This document shows, in pieces, positions 27,635-36,506 of a DNA stretch of 64,000 nucleotides. The position numbers were made by a program, and so were the translations under genes. This DNA is from Paludibacteraceae bacterium (lineage in GTDB: Bacteria > Bacteroidota > Bacteroidia > Bacteroidales > Paludibacteraceae): assembly GCA_017558065.1 (NCBI GenBank), contig JAFYWK010000043.1, positions 94,974 through 158,973 of the forward strand, written 5' to 3'. The notes under the pieces were generated by a model, which had not been told where the DNA came from, did not search any database, and saw only the letters and a program-made list of their open reading frames with translations. Numbering within the stretch: position 1 is the stretch's first letter; each line of letters starts with the position of its first letter.

Positions 27635-28972
27635 ATGTTTACACCATCTGATTTGGCGCAACTTGAGGCGCGAGGCATCTCCCAAGAGAAAGCCGAAAAA
27701 CAACTCCAGTCTTTTGCTACTGGTTTCCCTGAACTTGATATCGTTTCTGCTGCTTCGGTAGGAAATGGAGTACTCAACCCCACAGAAGAAGAGATTGATG
27801 CTTACGTTAAAGCGTGGCAAGACTATCTTGATGAGGGACATACTGTGCTAAAGTTTGTTCCTGCTAGTGGTGCTGCCAGTCGTATGTTTAAGGATCTTTT
27901 TGAGTATCTTGAGACGGGCGAAAAGACGAAGTTTATTGAGAAGTTCCTCGCTGAAAAGGAGCATTTTGCTTTTGCTCCACAATTATCTGGTAAGGACGAG
28001 CAAGCTGCTGTTAGTCACTTGCTTAAGGATATGAATTATGGCAATTTGCCAAAGGGTTTGCTCCTCTTTCATTCCTATGAAGATGGTGCTCGTACTCCTG
28101 CGCTCGAGCATCTTGTAGAGGGTGCGATGTATGCGGCATCGAAGGGCGAGGTGAACATCCATTTCACAGTGAGCCACGAGCATTTGCCACTCTTCCAAGC
28201 GCATTTGGCAGCAAATAAAGAGGCTTACGAGGAGAAGTTGGGTGTGAAGTTCCATATCTCCTATTCAGAGCAAAAACCTTCTACCGATACGCTTGCTGCT
28301 AACCCTGATGGCACACCATTCCGCACAGCAGATGGCAAGTTGCTTTTCCGTCCAGGTGGACATGGTGCGCTCATTGAGAATCTGAATGAGCAATCGGCAG
28401 ATGTGATTTTCATTAAGAATATCGACAATGTGGTACCAGATCGCCTCAAAGGTGATACCGTTCGTTATAAGCAACTCCTTGCAGGTGTGTTGGTAACGGA
28501 GCAAAAGAAAGTCTTTGAGAAACTCCAAGATCCTAACCTCACTGCAGAAGAGAAGGCCAAATTGCAACGCCCATTGCGCGTATGTGGTGTGGTGAAGAAT
28601 ACGGGCGAACCAGGTGGTGGTCCATTCCTTGTGCACGAGGAGGATGGCAGTCTATCGTGCCAAATTCTTGAGTCAAGTCAAATCTCTGATCCTGCTCTCA
28701 TGCAACAAGCTACTCACTTCAATCCAGTAGATTTGGTGTGTGCCACGCGTGATGCAGCAGGCAAAGCATATCATTTGCCAGATTTTGTAGATGAGAAGAC
28801 GGGCTTTATTTCGCATAAGTCGAAAGATGGTAAGGAACTGTTAGCGTTGGAGTTACCAGGATTGTGGAATGGCGCTATGAGCCGCTGGAATACTATTTTC
28901 GTAGAGGTACCTGTTAGCACTTTCAATCCAGTGAAAACGGTCAACGATCTCCTTCGCCCTGAACACCAATGA
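27635..28972 (+). CDS. DUF4301 family protein
   Basis: 445 residues. The segments FVPASGAASRMFKDLFEYL, LPKGLLLFHSYEDGARTPALEHL, FRPGGHGALIENLN and VFIKNIDNVVPDRLKG match DUF4301. The motifs SGAASRM and GGHGAL look like nucleotide- or sugar-nucleotide-handling loops, and the family resembles NTP transferases in places, but no reaction is established. It is cytoplasmic, with no signal. It forms a two-gene plus-strand unit with the HAD phosphatase 18 bp downstream. Confidence 0.88.
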   Translation: MFTPSDLAQLEARGISQEKAEKQLQSFATGFPELDIVSAASVGNGVLNPTEEEIDAYVKAWQDYLDEGHTVLKFVPASGAASRMFKDLFEYLETGEKTKFIEKFLAEKEHFAFAPQLSGKDEQAAVSHLLKDMNYGNLPKGLLLFHSYEDGARTPALEHLVEGAMYAASKGEVNIHFTVSHEHLPLFQAHLAANKEAYEEKLGVKFHISYSEQKPSTDTLAANPDGTPFRTADGKLLFRPGGHGALIENLNEQSADVIFIKNIDNVVPDRLKGDTVRYKQLLAGVLVTEQKKVFEKLQDPNLTAEEKAKLQRPLRVCGVVKNTGEPGGGPFLVHEEDGSLSCQILESSQISDPALMQQATHFNPVDLVCATRDAAGKAYHLPDFVDEKTGFISHKSKDGKELLALELPGLWNGAMSRWNTIFVEVPVSTFNPVKTVNDLLRPEHQ

Positions 28973-28990
28973 ATTCATAATTCACAATTG

Positions 28991-29650
28991 ATGAGGGCCT
29001 ATTTCTTTGATATGGATGGGGTGTTGTTTGACTCAATGCCCCGCCATGCGATTGCATGGGAAGAAGTGATGAAACGCCACGGATTGCCTTTTACGGCACG
29101 CGATTGCTATATCAATGAGGGGCGCACAGGCGAGTCAGTTATTCGTGAAGCATTTCAGAATGTATTGGGTAGGGATGCTACGCCTGAAGAGGTGAAAACG
29201 ATTTACGCAGAGAAGTCTGCCTATTATCATAAATTACTTAAGACCACCACACCCACCATACTTGGAGTGGCAGAGGTACTGCAGTTCGTCAAAGAATGTG
29301 GGTACCAAGTTTGGGTAGTTACGGGATCGGGTATGAGAACTTTGCTTGATAGCCTCAATAATGTGTTTCCTACTATTTTTCAGCAAGATAGGATGATTAC
29401 TGCTTTTGATGTGGTGAAGGGCAAGCCCGACCCAGAACCCTATCTGAAAGCATGGGAACGTTCTGGACTAAGGAAAGAGCAATGCTTTGTCATTGAGAAC
29501 GCGCCTTTGGGCGTTCGTTCGGGCAAGGCAGCAGGACTGACCGTTTATGCGGTGAATACGGGCATTCTTACCCGTGAGGACTTGCTGCAAGCAGGTGCCG
29601 ACCAAGTCTTTGACTCCATGACCGAACTACTCGACTTTTTGAGGCAATAA
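28991..29650 (+). CDS. HAD phosphatase, beta-phosphoglucomutase-like
   Basis: 219 residues from the ATG at 28991 (a TTG lies one codon earlier). HAD motifs are YFFDMDGVLFDSMP (I, D8 and D10), VVTGSG (II), KGKPDPEPYLKA (III) and CFVIENAPLGVRSGKAAG (IV). The helical cap at about residues 18-80 and DMDGVLFDS place it in the beta-PGM/phosphoglycolate phosphatase group. Acting on a sugar phosphate is likely; the exact substrate is unknown. The gene ends before a symmetrical terminator shared with the convergent T9SS gene. Confidence 0.92.
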   Translation: MRAYFFDMDGVLFDSMPRHAIAWEEVMKRHGLPFTARDCYINEGRTGESVIREAFQNVLGRDATPEEVKTIYAEKSAYYHKLLKTTTPTILGVAEVLQFVKECGYQVWVVTGSGMRTLLDSLNNVFPTIFQQDRMITAFDVVKGKPDPEPYLKAWERSGLRKEQCFVIENAPLGVRSGKAAGLTVYAVNTGILTREDLLQAGADQVFDSMTELLDFLRQ

Positions 29651-29693
29651 GGCGATAAGGTAATAAGGCGATTTGTTCAATACCATAAAAATA

Positions 29694-29723
29694 GAAAATG
29701 CCGAAGAATTCTTCGGCATTTTC
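29694..29723. terminator. Bidirectional terminator between convergent genes
   Basis: A perfect palindrome with GAAAATGCCGAAG arms meeting at AATT gives a stem followed by TTTT on both strands. It serves both the HAD gene (+) and the PHP-domain gene (-). Confidence 0.9.
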
Positions 29724-29752
29724 ATATCCCTTACCTTTACACCTTACACCAA

Positions 29753-32700
29753 TCAATCCTTAAAGAATTTCCCTACACGATTTCCTACTTGCACGATGTA
29801 CATGCCTGCGGGTAGTCCTTGCACGGGTAGGGTGGTGACAGCGCCATCCACTGCGTGTGTCATCACGATCTTGCCGTGCGTGTCATATACCAGAATACGC
29901 TCGGATTCATCGGCATTATTCATAAACACATTCAGATACGCCTCCGCAGGGTTAGGGTAGAGCATCAGCGCCAAGCGTTCCTCTGAAGGCACATTCTCCA
30001 CATTTACGCTATTCTTGTCTTTGAAACTGATAGGTTGCGTGCATGTCTCACCAAACACATTGGTGATGAACGCGCGCACATACGAACCTTGATAACCTGC
30101 ATATGAGAATGTATTGCCAATACCCACCACGGTGCTGCGGGCAGATGATGCCGCGCTGGAGGTCTTGTCGGTAGCATAAATCCAATGCACCAGTCCGTTG
30201 GCTTCGATTGTGATAGTCTGCTGGGTCTCGTCCACAGTGATACCGCTGATGCGTGGCGCTTTGCCCTCGCCTGTGCCTGCAGGTTCGTAGCAGAAATAAC
30301 TCTCACCCTTGCGCATGGCGTCTTTCAGTTCGTCGGTGGTGAGGTCTTCCATGAGCATATAGTTGTAGTTGCGGAAGAGTTGGTCGTTGTTGTGTGCATC
30401 ATCGCATGAGTAGCCATATACAGGGCGCTGAGGCATAGTGCGCTGCAAGATTTGATCCCACAAGATACGGTCATTCGGACGGCGGTTGCCTTGGTTATAC
30501 ACCTCCAATCCAATCAGCGATGGGAAGGTCTGGAAGTTCTTGGCATGCCAACCAGGACCGTCTTTCTGTGTCTCGCTGTAGGTGTTGTCAATGCTCCAGT
30601 ATTGTCCGGGGTGGTTGATGATTTGCATACCGCCGAGGGCATAAGTGTAGGCGTAGGATTCTTGCAACGAAGCAAACTCCTGTCCTTGACGACCCGTGAA
30701 GAAATCGTTGTGGTGGTTGAATTGTCCCCCTGTACGCTCGCTCCAACTGTTGGTATTGTCCTTGCTGAGCTCGTTGCCAGGCACAGCCAACATACCCAAT
30801 GCAGCAGGGTCGCGCGCAGGCACGGTCGTCATATATTGTGGGAACAACTCCCATGGGTAAGGGTTGTAGTCGTGGTCAGTCAGAGAGAGGATCTTATACC
30901 CCGCTGCATGGTATTTGTCCACGACATAGGCAGTCGTAAAGCCATCGCTGGCATCGTTGGACTGGGTGGTATGGGTATGGAAATTGCTCTTGTATTGGTT
31001 CACTGTCGCCCAATCAATCTCGGCGTATGGGTTGTTGGATATAGCAGGGATGATGGTCTGTCCGTCCACCACCTTGACATATACCGCACGGTGCGCCTTG
31101 GTGGTTGTGCCGTTGAGTTCGATGTCCAAATAGAAACCGTAGATACCACTTTCGGGCGATGAAATCGTGTAAAACTCTTCGCCGTTGCTGCCCTTGCTGA
31201 GGGTGATAGCAGCGGATGGTTGGTTGTTATGATTCATGCGGAAAGAGATATTGTAGCCGTTCTTGTTGGCAATCTTTACGGACATCTTCACAGGAGTGCC
31301 TGGGTGAACAACTGCAGGTTCTACCTTGAAGTATTCCAAGTCAATATCCGAACTGCCCCATGCGGTCTCCTCCACCGTGAGTTGGTTGGTCAGATAGGAG
31401 TAACGGACGGTGGCTTTGAGGCAGTTGGCTGATACGCTTGTGCTAACCAATTCGCCCATGTCGCTACCCGAGTTCACGCTGCCGTAGTGAACGGAAACGG
31501 TCTTATCATCGGTGAGTGAGATAGTCGCCGAGAGCTCGTAGTTGCTGCCTTTGGTCATGGTGGTGCCATTGACCTTGAAGTGGTCAGCCGATGCAGCCGA
31601 TTGCTCATAACTGCCGTCTGCAAAGACAGCCACGCGTTGCCAAGAGCTAGTCTTGCGCGAGTCTTTGAAACCAATATCTTTGGGCGAAGTCATCAGCAAT
31701 TCGCCATCGCAGTTGCTTCCGCTATTGAGGTTCCAGTAGTAGGAGTATTTCTTTTTGTCCACAGGAATCTCCTTGACCAATATCTGTGCTGGGGTGGCTG
31801 TCTTGCCGTCTTTATAGAAATTGCCCTTTTGCGTAGGTGTGCCGTCGCATGTGAGCGAGGTAGTGCCTTCGCCTTTCATAAAGTACCAAGTGTTGGCGGT
31901 GTAATCGGTAATAGATTGCTTATTACTAATTGCTGCTTTTGTAGTAGGTAACTCAATAGGTATATCAAATAGTGTCGTAGCAAACATGGTTCCCCAAGTG
32001 CGGTCGTCGTGTTCGCCTTCTATCTTGTACACATGCGCAAAGGATACATTGTTGTTAATCCAATTCTCGTAATATGCTATCTCATCGGTTATCCAATTGC
32101 TATCCGCAGAAGTTTCTACGAAGAGGAAGTATGTGCTGGTGTATGTAGGAGTCAGTTGTCCGATGAAATCGCGTAATTCTTTTTTATTATACCAAAATGC
32201 GGGCGAGAACATTACACACCTTCCAAACAAGTTGGGGTGCTGCATGGTGGCATAGAAAGCAAAGAGTCCTGCTACATCGGCACCCATGATGTTGCAGGCG
32301 GAATTGTTCGATGAAATCGCGTATTTTTGTTCAAAAGCGGGCTTGAAGTCCTCTACAAAGCTTTTGAGGAAGGCGTCCGCTTTGCCTGTTCCTGCGAACT
32401 CCTCGTTAGCCCAAGGAGTGAACTCGGGCAGTTGAGCATAGATGACTGCGATAACACCTACCTCTGTGCCATTCTTCTCCAATTCTTCCACCGTTTCGGC
32501 TACGCCCCATGAGTCGGAGTAGAGGATACGGTCGCCCATCTCGGTGTCAGAACCTGCATCGCGATAGCGTTGGTGACGACCGAACATATAGGTGACGGGG
32601 TATTGCTTGGTCTTGTCGTAATGGGTGGGCAAGAGGATTTCTACAGGGTAATTTTTGCCTGCTATCGTCCAGTTTTCTACGATTCCAACGGGTGCATAGG

Positions 32701-33058
32701 TGTTTCGCCATCGTGCTACAATGTCAGGATTGCCAACGGTCTTGCGGTTGGCTACTTCGCCATCGGAGGCAGTGACTTCCACATATTTCCAATCGGGTCC
32801 GCAGATGTATTTGTATCCCTCGGACGCGCTAATATCGGCGGTGGTGATACCTGGGATAGTTACGGTGAATTGGTCTTTTCCTGCCACTTTGTTCATGCTG
32901 ACAGCCGCACCAGCCGCCCAACTACTGAGTTCGGGCAGTGCGCCTACGACATAGCAATATTTGGTGCCACTGGGCACATTCACGGTGAAAGTAACATCGG
33001 CTAAGAGCATTGATATGCTACTGACAAGCCCGAAGACGATAGCGAAAATCTTTTTCAT
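29753..33058 (-). CDS. T9SS-secreted protein: starch-binding-like domain, degenerate esterase and PHP domain
   Basis: 1101 residues from the Met at 33058 (KKIFAIVFGLVSSISMLLAD signal peptide); the longer frame from 33088 overlaps the promoter. A CBM20-like domain comes first (residues about 20-115). A putative-esterase (PF00756-like) fold follows at about 120-370, where the nucleophile elbow reads MGADVAG instead of GxSxG, so the serine is absent. Ig-like linkers follow, then a PHP domain at about 660-930 with FHTHTT, SLTDHDYNP, NHPGQYW and YGYSCDDAHNN as metal-ligand motifs. The end LMLYPNPAEAYLNV...YDTHGKIV...LPAGMYIVQVGNRVGKFFKD is a T9SS type A sorting domain. It is probably an extracellular phosphoesterase on a glycan-derived substrate. 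Confidence 0.88.
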   Translation of the reverse strand: MKKIFAIVFGLVSSISMLLADVTFTVNVPSGTKYCYVVGALPELSSWAAGAAVSMNKVAGKDQFTVTIPGITTADISASEGYKYICGPDWKYVEVTASDGEVANRKTVGNPDIVARWRNTYAPVGIVENWTIAGKNYPVEILLPTHYDKTKQYPVTYMFGRHQRYRDAGSDTEMGDRILYSDSWGVAETVEELEKNGTEVGVIAVIYAQLPEFTPWANEEFAGTGKADAFLKSFVEDFKPAFEQKYAISSNNSACNIMGADVAGLFAFYATMQHPNLFGRCVMFSPAFWYNKKELRDFIGQLTPTYTSTYFLFVETSADSNWITDEIAYYENWINNNVSFAHVYKIEGEHDDRTWGTMFATTLFDIPIELPTTKAAISNKQSITDYTANTWYFMKGEGTTSLTCDGTPTQKGNFYKDGKTATPAQILVKEIPVDKKKYSYYWNLNSGSNCDGELLMTSPKDIGFKDSRKTSSWQRVAVFADGSYEQSAASADHFKVNGTTMTKGSNYELSATISLTDDKTVSVHYGSVNSGSDMGELVSTSVSANCLKATVRYSYLTNQLTVEETAWGSSDIDLEYFKVEPAVVHPGTPVKMSVKIANKNGYNISFRMNHNNQPSAAITLSKGSNGEEFYTISSPESGIYGFYLDIELNGTTTKAHRAVYVKVVDGQTIIPAISNNPYAEIDWATVNQYKSNFHTHTTQSNDASDGFTTAYVVDKYHAAGYKILSLTDHDYNPYPWELFPQYMTTVPARDPAALGMLAVPGNELSKDNTNSWSERTGGQFNHHNDFFTGRQGQEFASLQESYAYTYALGGMQIINHPGQYWSIDNTYSETQKDGPGWHAKNFQTFPSLIGLEVYNQGNRRPNDRILWDQILQRTMPQRPVYGYSCDDAHNNDQLFRNYNYMLMEDLTTDELKDAMRKGESYFCYEPAGTGEGKAPRISGITVDETQQTITIEANGLVHWIYATDKTSSAASSARSTVVGIGNTFSYAGYQGSYVRAFITNVFGETCTQPISFKDKNSVNVENVPSEERLALMLYPNPAEAYLNVFMNNADESERILVYDTHGKIVMTHAVDGAVTTLPVQGLPAGMYIVQVGNRVGKFFKD

Positions 33059-33085
33059 ATGACAGTGTGTTTGTGTTTTACGCTG

Positions 33086-33093
33086 CAAAGGTA
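33086..33093 (-). promoter_or_regulatory. Promoter -7 box of the PHP-domain gene
   Basis: TACCTTTG on the minus strand, with TTTC 20 bp upstream at the -33 position. It overlaps the 5' end of the extended frame, supporting the start at 33058. Confidence 0.65.
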
Positions 33094-33250
33094 CTGAAAA
33101 TCTTTGATATATGAAAATATTTTTGCGATAAATCGTGCATTAGGCGCAATTTTAATCCGCCGTTTGGCTATTGCTGTTTTGAATAAGCGCAATACATAGA
33201 ATAGAAAACAAGGACATCTCTATGAATGCCTCACCAATCAGCGAGCAATT

Positions 33251-33319
33251 ACGGGTTCATGACGGGTTCATGACGGGTTGATACTGGCACATCGTAGGCA
33301 CATCTGTAGCACATCTATG
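33251..33319. repeat. 11-bp tandem repeats, two abutting arrays
   Basis: Three copies of ACGGGTTCATG (33251, 33262, 33273; the last one diverged) are followed by three copies of a GGCACATCKGTA-like 11-12-mer (33286-33319). They sit in the 538-bp gap 33059-33596, which also holds a promoter and an AT-rich hairpin but no gene that I can see. Confidence 0.85.
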
Positions 33320-33439
33320 TAATAATGTTTTCCTGACTTAACCGCTAATTATCTATTTCCTTCCCTGTCGCTCACCAATGTTGGGTGAACGAAATGTTGT
33401 TTATGTTGTCTTTATATAGAATTAGAATCCTTAGAATCT

Positions 33440-33479
33440 TTAGAAAATTTAGGAAACTTAGAAATTCTAAATTTTCTAA
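33440..33479. repeat. AT-rich 13-bp inverted repeat
   Basis: TTAGAAAATTTAG (33440-33452) pairs perfectly with CTAAATTTTCTAA (33467-33479) around a 14-nt loop. Extra TTAGAAT and TTTTCTAAAT copies flank it. It may end transcription of the upstream pseudogene. Confidence 0.7.
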
Positions 33480-33596
33480 ATTTTCTAAATCTTCTAACAT
33501 ATATATTGATTGCTATTAACAAAACAACAATCCGCATAACCGATTCTTTTTCTTTCGATTATGCGAATATTCCTTATTACCTGATAGCTTGTCACC

Positions 33597-34431
33597 TTAC
33601 TCCCACGGACTTTCCACGGACGTTCTTCTATGGTTTATGATCTCCTCTAATCGTACAGCTTTTAGGAGTACGCGCTTTTGCGTGTCTAAAAGGTATAATG
33701 TGGGCAGGGCTTGGATGTTGTATAGGTCTTGTTGCTCTATCTCGGGCGCATATACGCTGAGCCATGCAGAGGGATAGGATGCGCTTTTCCACGCTTCTAT
33801 CTCATCGTCAATATACACCGCCACCACTTGCACCCCTTTTTGCGCAAAATGGGCGTGTTGGCTCTCCAGTTGTTGTTTTACCCACTGACACTCCTCGCAA
33901 TTTGGATCGTGGAAAAAGAGTAGAATATATGGGCTTTGTACGCCATATAAATGCCCTTCCTCGCCTGCTTGGGTTGTGAAAGGGAAATCAGCAGCAGGTG
34001 TACCCACACGATTCTTCTGCACCATCGTGTAATGCTTTTGGTAGCGAGGATTGGTGGTGTAAGTCGCTAACTGATGTGTGGCAGCATATTGCAAGAATAG
34101 CAGATACTGTTCATCGTTGCGATAGGGCGAGTTAGGGTCGTAGAGGTACTTCTCTGCCTATGTGAGAAAGCGCGCGGTAGCGTTGTGTTGTTCGGCTTTG
34201 GCAAGCAACGCACCAATCTGCTCTGCCTGTTGGGTAGGAGTTTGATGCTCCAAACCCAACAAGAACCGCGCTAACCGCTCCTCCGCTTCGCGGGATTCTA
34301 CTGCTTGTTGGTTACTAAACGCAAATCCTTCCCACACGGAATACTGTGGCAGCAATACCTGTGCTGTGATAGGACTATTGATTAGCAATAATCCACAGAT
34401 AAATAAAGTTATATGTAAAAAATGTCTTCAA
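33597..34431 (-). pseudogene. Broken DUF5106/thioredoxin-like lipoprotein or periplasmic gene
   Basis: Two adjacent pieces are one gene in decay. The downstream piece encodes a TlpA/thioredoxin-like domain with CEEC (FHDPNCEECQWVKQQL) and a cis-Pro region QALPTLYLLD. The upstream piece (34158-34388) ends FLT, then TAG at about 34158-34160, and the same frame resumes at once with AEKYLYDPNSPYRNDEQYL, so a single nonsense codon interrupts it. Further upstream the signal peptide is split between two frames: TTG AAG ACA TTT TTT at 34431 in one, and ITLFICGLLLINSPITAQ in the next. Three lesions (start codon, frameshift, nonsense) point to loss of function. The -7 box (TACTTTG, 34439-34445) also lacks one base. 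Confidence 0.8.
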
Positions 34432-34487
34432 ATCGCTACAAAGTACTGAAAATCTTTTAATTATGCAAGGTTTTGAGCTGTTTTTTT

Positions 34488-34567
34488 ATGATTCCCGCAA
34501 CATTTTTTCCGCAATTCTCTATGATTCCCGCAATGCTTTTTACGCAATTCTCTATGATTCCCGTAAG
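34488..34567. repeat. 33-bp direct repeats
   Basis: Two full 33-bp units beginning ATGATTCCCGCAA (34488-34520 and 34521-34553) and a partial third (34554-34567). The unit length equals three 11-bp steps. The rest of the 34432-34733 gap shows no gene. Confidence 0.85.
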
Positions 34568-34733
34568 ATTAGGTGGCTTAATAGCAGAAATTAGGTCAAT
34601 TAAGTAATTGCTCGCAACTCACAAAATGTAGATTGTTCGTTATAAAGAAATGGGCTGCCAAAATTCTACATTCAAGACAGCATAATTAGTTTAATACGAA
34701 CCAATTATGTGGATTGGGATTCCACCCTAGCTC

Positions 34734-36467
34734 CTATATATCCTTTATCAAACGCACACCACAGCCTGTTGGCGTATTATATGGTATTATATCTATAGAA
34801 TTTGAAGTAAAATAAAGACAATAAGTAAGATAGGTTAAAATCATAGTTCCAGTAGGTCTGCCATGAACATAATCAAATCCAGTACTTACATATTGAGAAA
34901 ATACTTTGCCTGAAGACGACATGTATCCTCCTACTTTCTGTATATTACTAACCTCGCACCCCTCACGAGTACCTGATGCTGGCAGAAAAATAGCACCAGA
35001 TTGCTCTAATTTTAACCATTGGTTATTCGTGAAAGATTGATGTTGAGCGAATGTTTCTAAACAAAATTCATCACTAATATCAGCCTTAAATGTAACATCA
35101 TTTGGACATCTCCAATTATCGGGTAACAATACCAATCCATTTACTCCTTGCACTTGAGCAATTCCTCTAAGATTTGGGGCATTATTTCGATAATTTAATA
35201 TATACTCCCATTCTTCTCGGCTCGGTGTACGCCATGTATCAGGTACGTCATCGCCTATTTTATTTGTACCCCAATCGATAAACTCTCCAATATAGTCTGT
35301 AATGTTAGTACTAATACTTGCCCCAAATGATAAACTACTCCAACAAAACAAATCTATCCAATCGTCATAAGTGTTTGATATATTACTATTAGCATCTCCT
35401 ATATAATCAGTTTGCTTTGGAGCAAAACGCCATTTATTACTACTTGCTTGATATTGCAAATTTCCTGAAGAGAATATAACTCTATTGGTTGCACTACTTG
35501 AGAAATAATATTTGTTATATCCGTCTTTTGCAACGAAACTAATATCTTCACCATATGCTATACCAAGCGTATTAATTGCATAAGCACGAACATAATAAGT
35601 CATACCTTCCGTTAAATTATTAATAGTAGCAGAATAGGTTTTATCATAAGAAGCCATGGATACTATTTTCTTGATACAACAATCAATTGTAGGTAGGGGT
35701 AAATCAGAATAGACAAATCCTCGCTCTGTGTATTTAGGATTACCATCTATAATTATTTGACCATTGAGAACCGCACTTGCAGCAGTAATATTTGTTGCTT
35801 CTAAAGTATTCAATGTAACTAATATTAAATTACTTGTGGCTATAATAATTAATTCTTTAGTACCAGCATTAGACGTGATATGTAAAGTTGTTTTATTTTC
35901 TCCGCTCTTTAGTTTTGTTCTATCAATGGTTACAATCAAGGATTGTGTGACACCTGCAGAAAGTATGCCTTCAATCTTACTTACAGACTTAATCCAATCC
36001 GCAGTAACGGTAATCTGCCACTCCAACGAGTCTGTACCATCATTGAACAAACTAAACGAACGAGCTACATCATCTATGGCACTACCAAAATCTAATGTAT
36101 CTATTTCTTTGCGGTTGTCATCCACTACTTTCAACGCGGGCGGTAACTTCTCAAGTTGTATATCTATCTGTGGAGTTTCTCCTGATTCCACAGTGATTAT
36201 ACGTGTAGTATCTTGATACCCCGTTTTTGTAATTACAACAGCATATTCGCCATGCGTTAAATCGGTAAATTCAAAATGTCCGTCACTTCCTGTCACTGTG
36301 GTAGATCCTTTAGGGTTAAGAGTTACACCTGCAGACTTAATCGGTTCACCTGTGGCTTTGTCCACCACCGTGCCATAAATACTGCCAGGTAAATCTTCTG
36401 GCGCACATGCTTGGTATATGCCACATACGAGTAGCAGACCAAAAACAAAATAGAACGATTTTTTCAT
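34734..36467 (-). CDS. Surface lipoprotein: CarboxypepD_reg-like, BACON, FnIII and a formylglycine-enzyme-like C-terminal domain
   Basis: 577 residues with lipoprotein signal (FVFGLLLVCGIYQAC, lipobox YQAC). Domains in order: carboxypeptidase-regulatory-like (GSIYGTVVDKATGEPI, about 30-110), BACON-like (LDFGSAIDDVARSFSLFNDG...LEWQIT, about 125-210), FnIII-like (about 215-310), and a C-terminal domain with RVIFSSGNLQYQASSNKWRFA, TWRTPSREEWEYIL and GCGVRLI. That last domain is common in Bacteroidales surface proteins and related to C-type-lectin/FGE-like folds. It is the last gene of the lipoprotein run. Its first 210 residues are about 80% identical by eye to the next gene, which indicates recent duplication. 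Confidence 0.83.
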   Translation of the reverse strand: MKKSFYFVFGLLLVCGIYQACAPEDLPGSIYGTVVDKATGEPIKSAGVTLNPKGSTTVTGSDGHFEFTDLTHGEYAVVITKTGYQDTTRIITVESGETPQIDIQLEKLPPALKVVDDNRKEIDTLDFGSAIDDVARSFSLFNDGTDSLEWQITVTADWIKSVSKIEGILSAGVTQSLIVTIDRTKLKSGENKTTLHITSNAGTKELIIIATSNLILVTLNTLEATNITAASAVLNGQIIIDGNPKYTERGFVYSDLPLPTIDCCIKKIVSMASYDKTYSATINNLTEGMTYYVRAYAINTLGIAYGEDISFVAKDGYNKYYFSSSATNRVIFSSGNLQYQASSNKWRFAPKQTDYIGDANSNISNTYDDWIDLFCWSSLSFGASISTNITDYIGEFIDWGTNKIGDDVPDTWRTPSREEWEYILNYRNNAPNLRGIAQVQGVNGLVLLPDNWRCPNDVTFKADISDEFCLETFAQHQSFTNNQWLKLEQSGAIFLPASGTREGCEVSNIQKVGGYMSSSGKVFSQYVSTGFDYVHGRPTGTMILTYLTYCLYFTSNSIDIIPYNTPTGCGVRLIKDI

Positions 36468-36506
36468 TATTGTAAGTTTTATTATATAATTATTCTAAAC
36501 GATACT

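Noticed and set aside
33059-33088. N-terminal extension of the PHP-domain protein
   Set aside because: It overlaps the promoter, and the Met at 33058 gives a proper signal peptide.
34158-34388. Separate small gene before the thioredoxin-like ORF
   Set aside because: The frame continues directly beyond a single TAG into the thioredoxin-like gene, so both are one broken gene.
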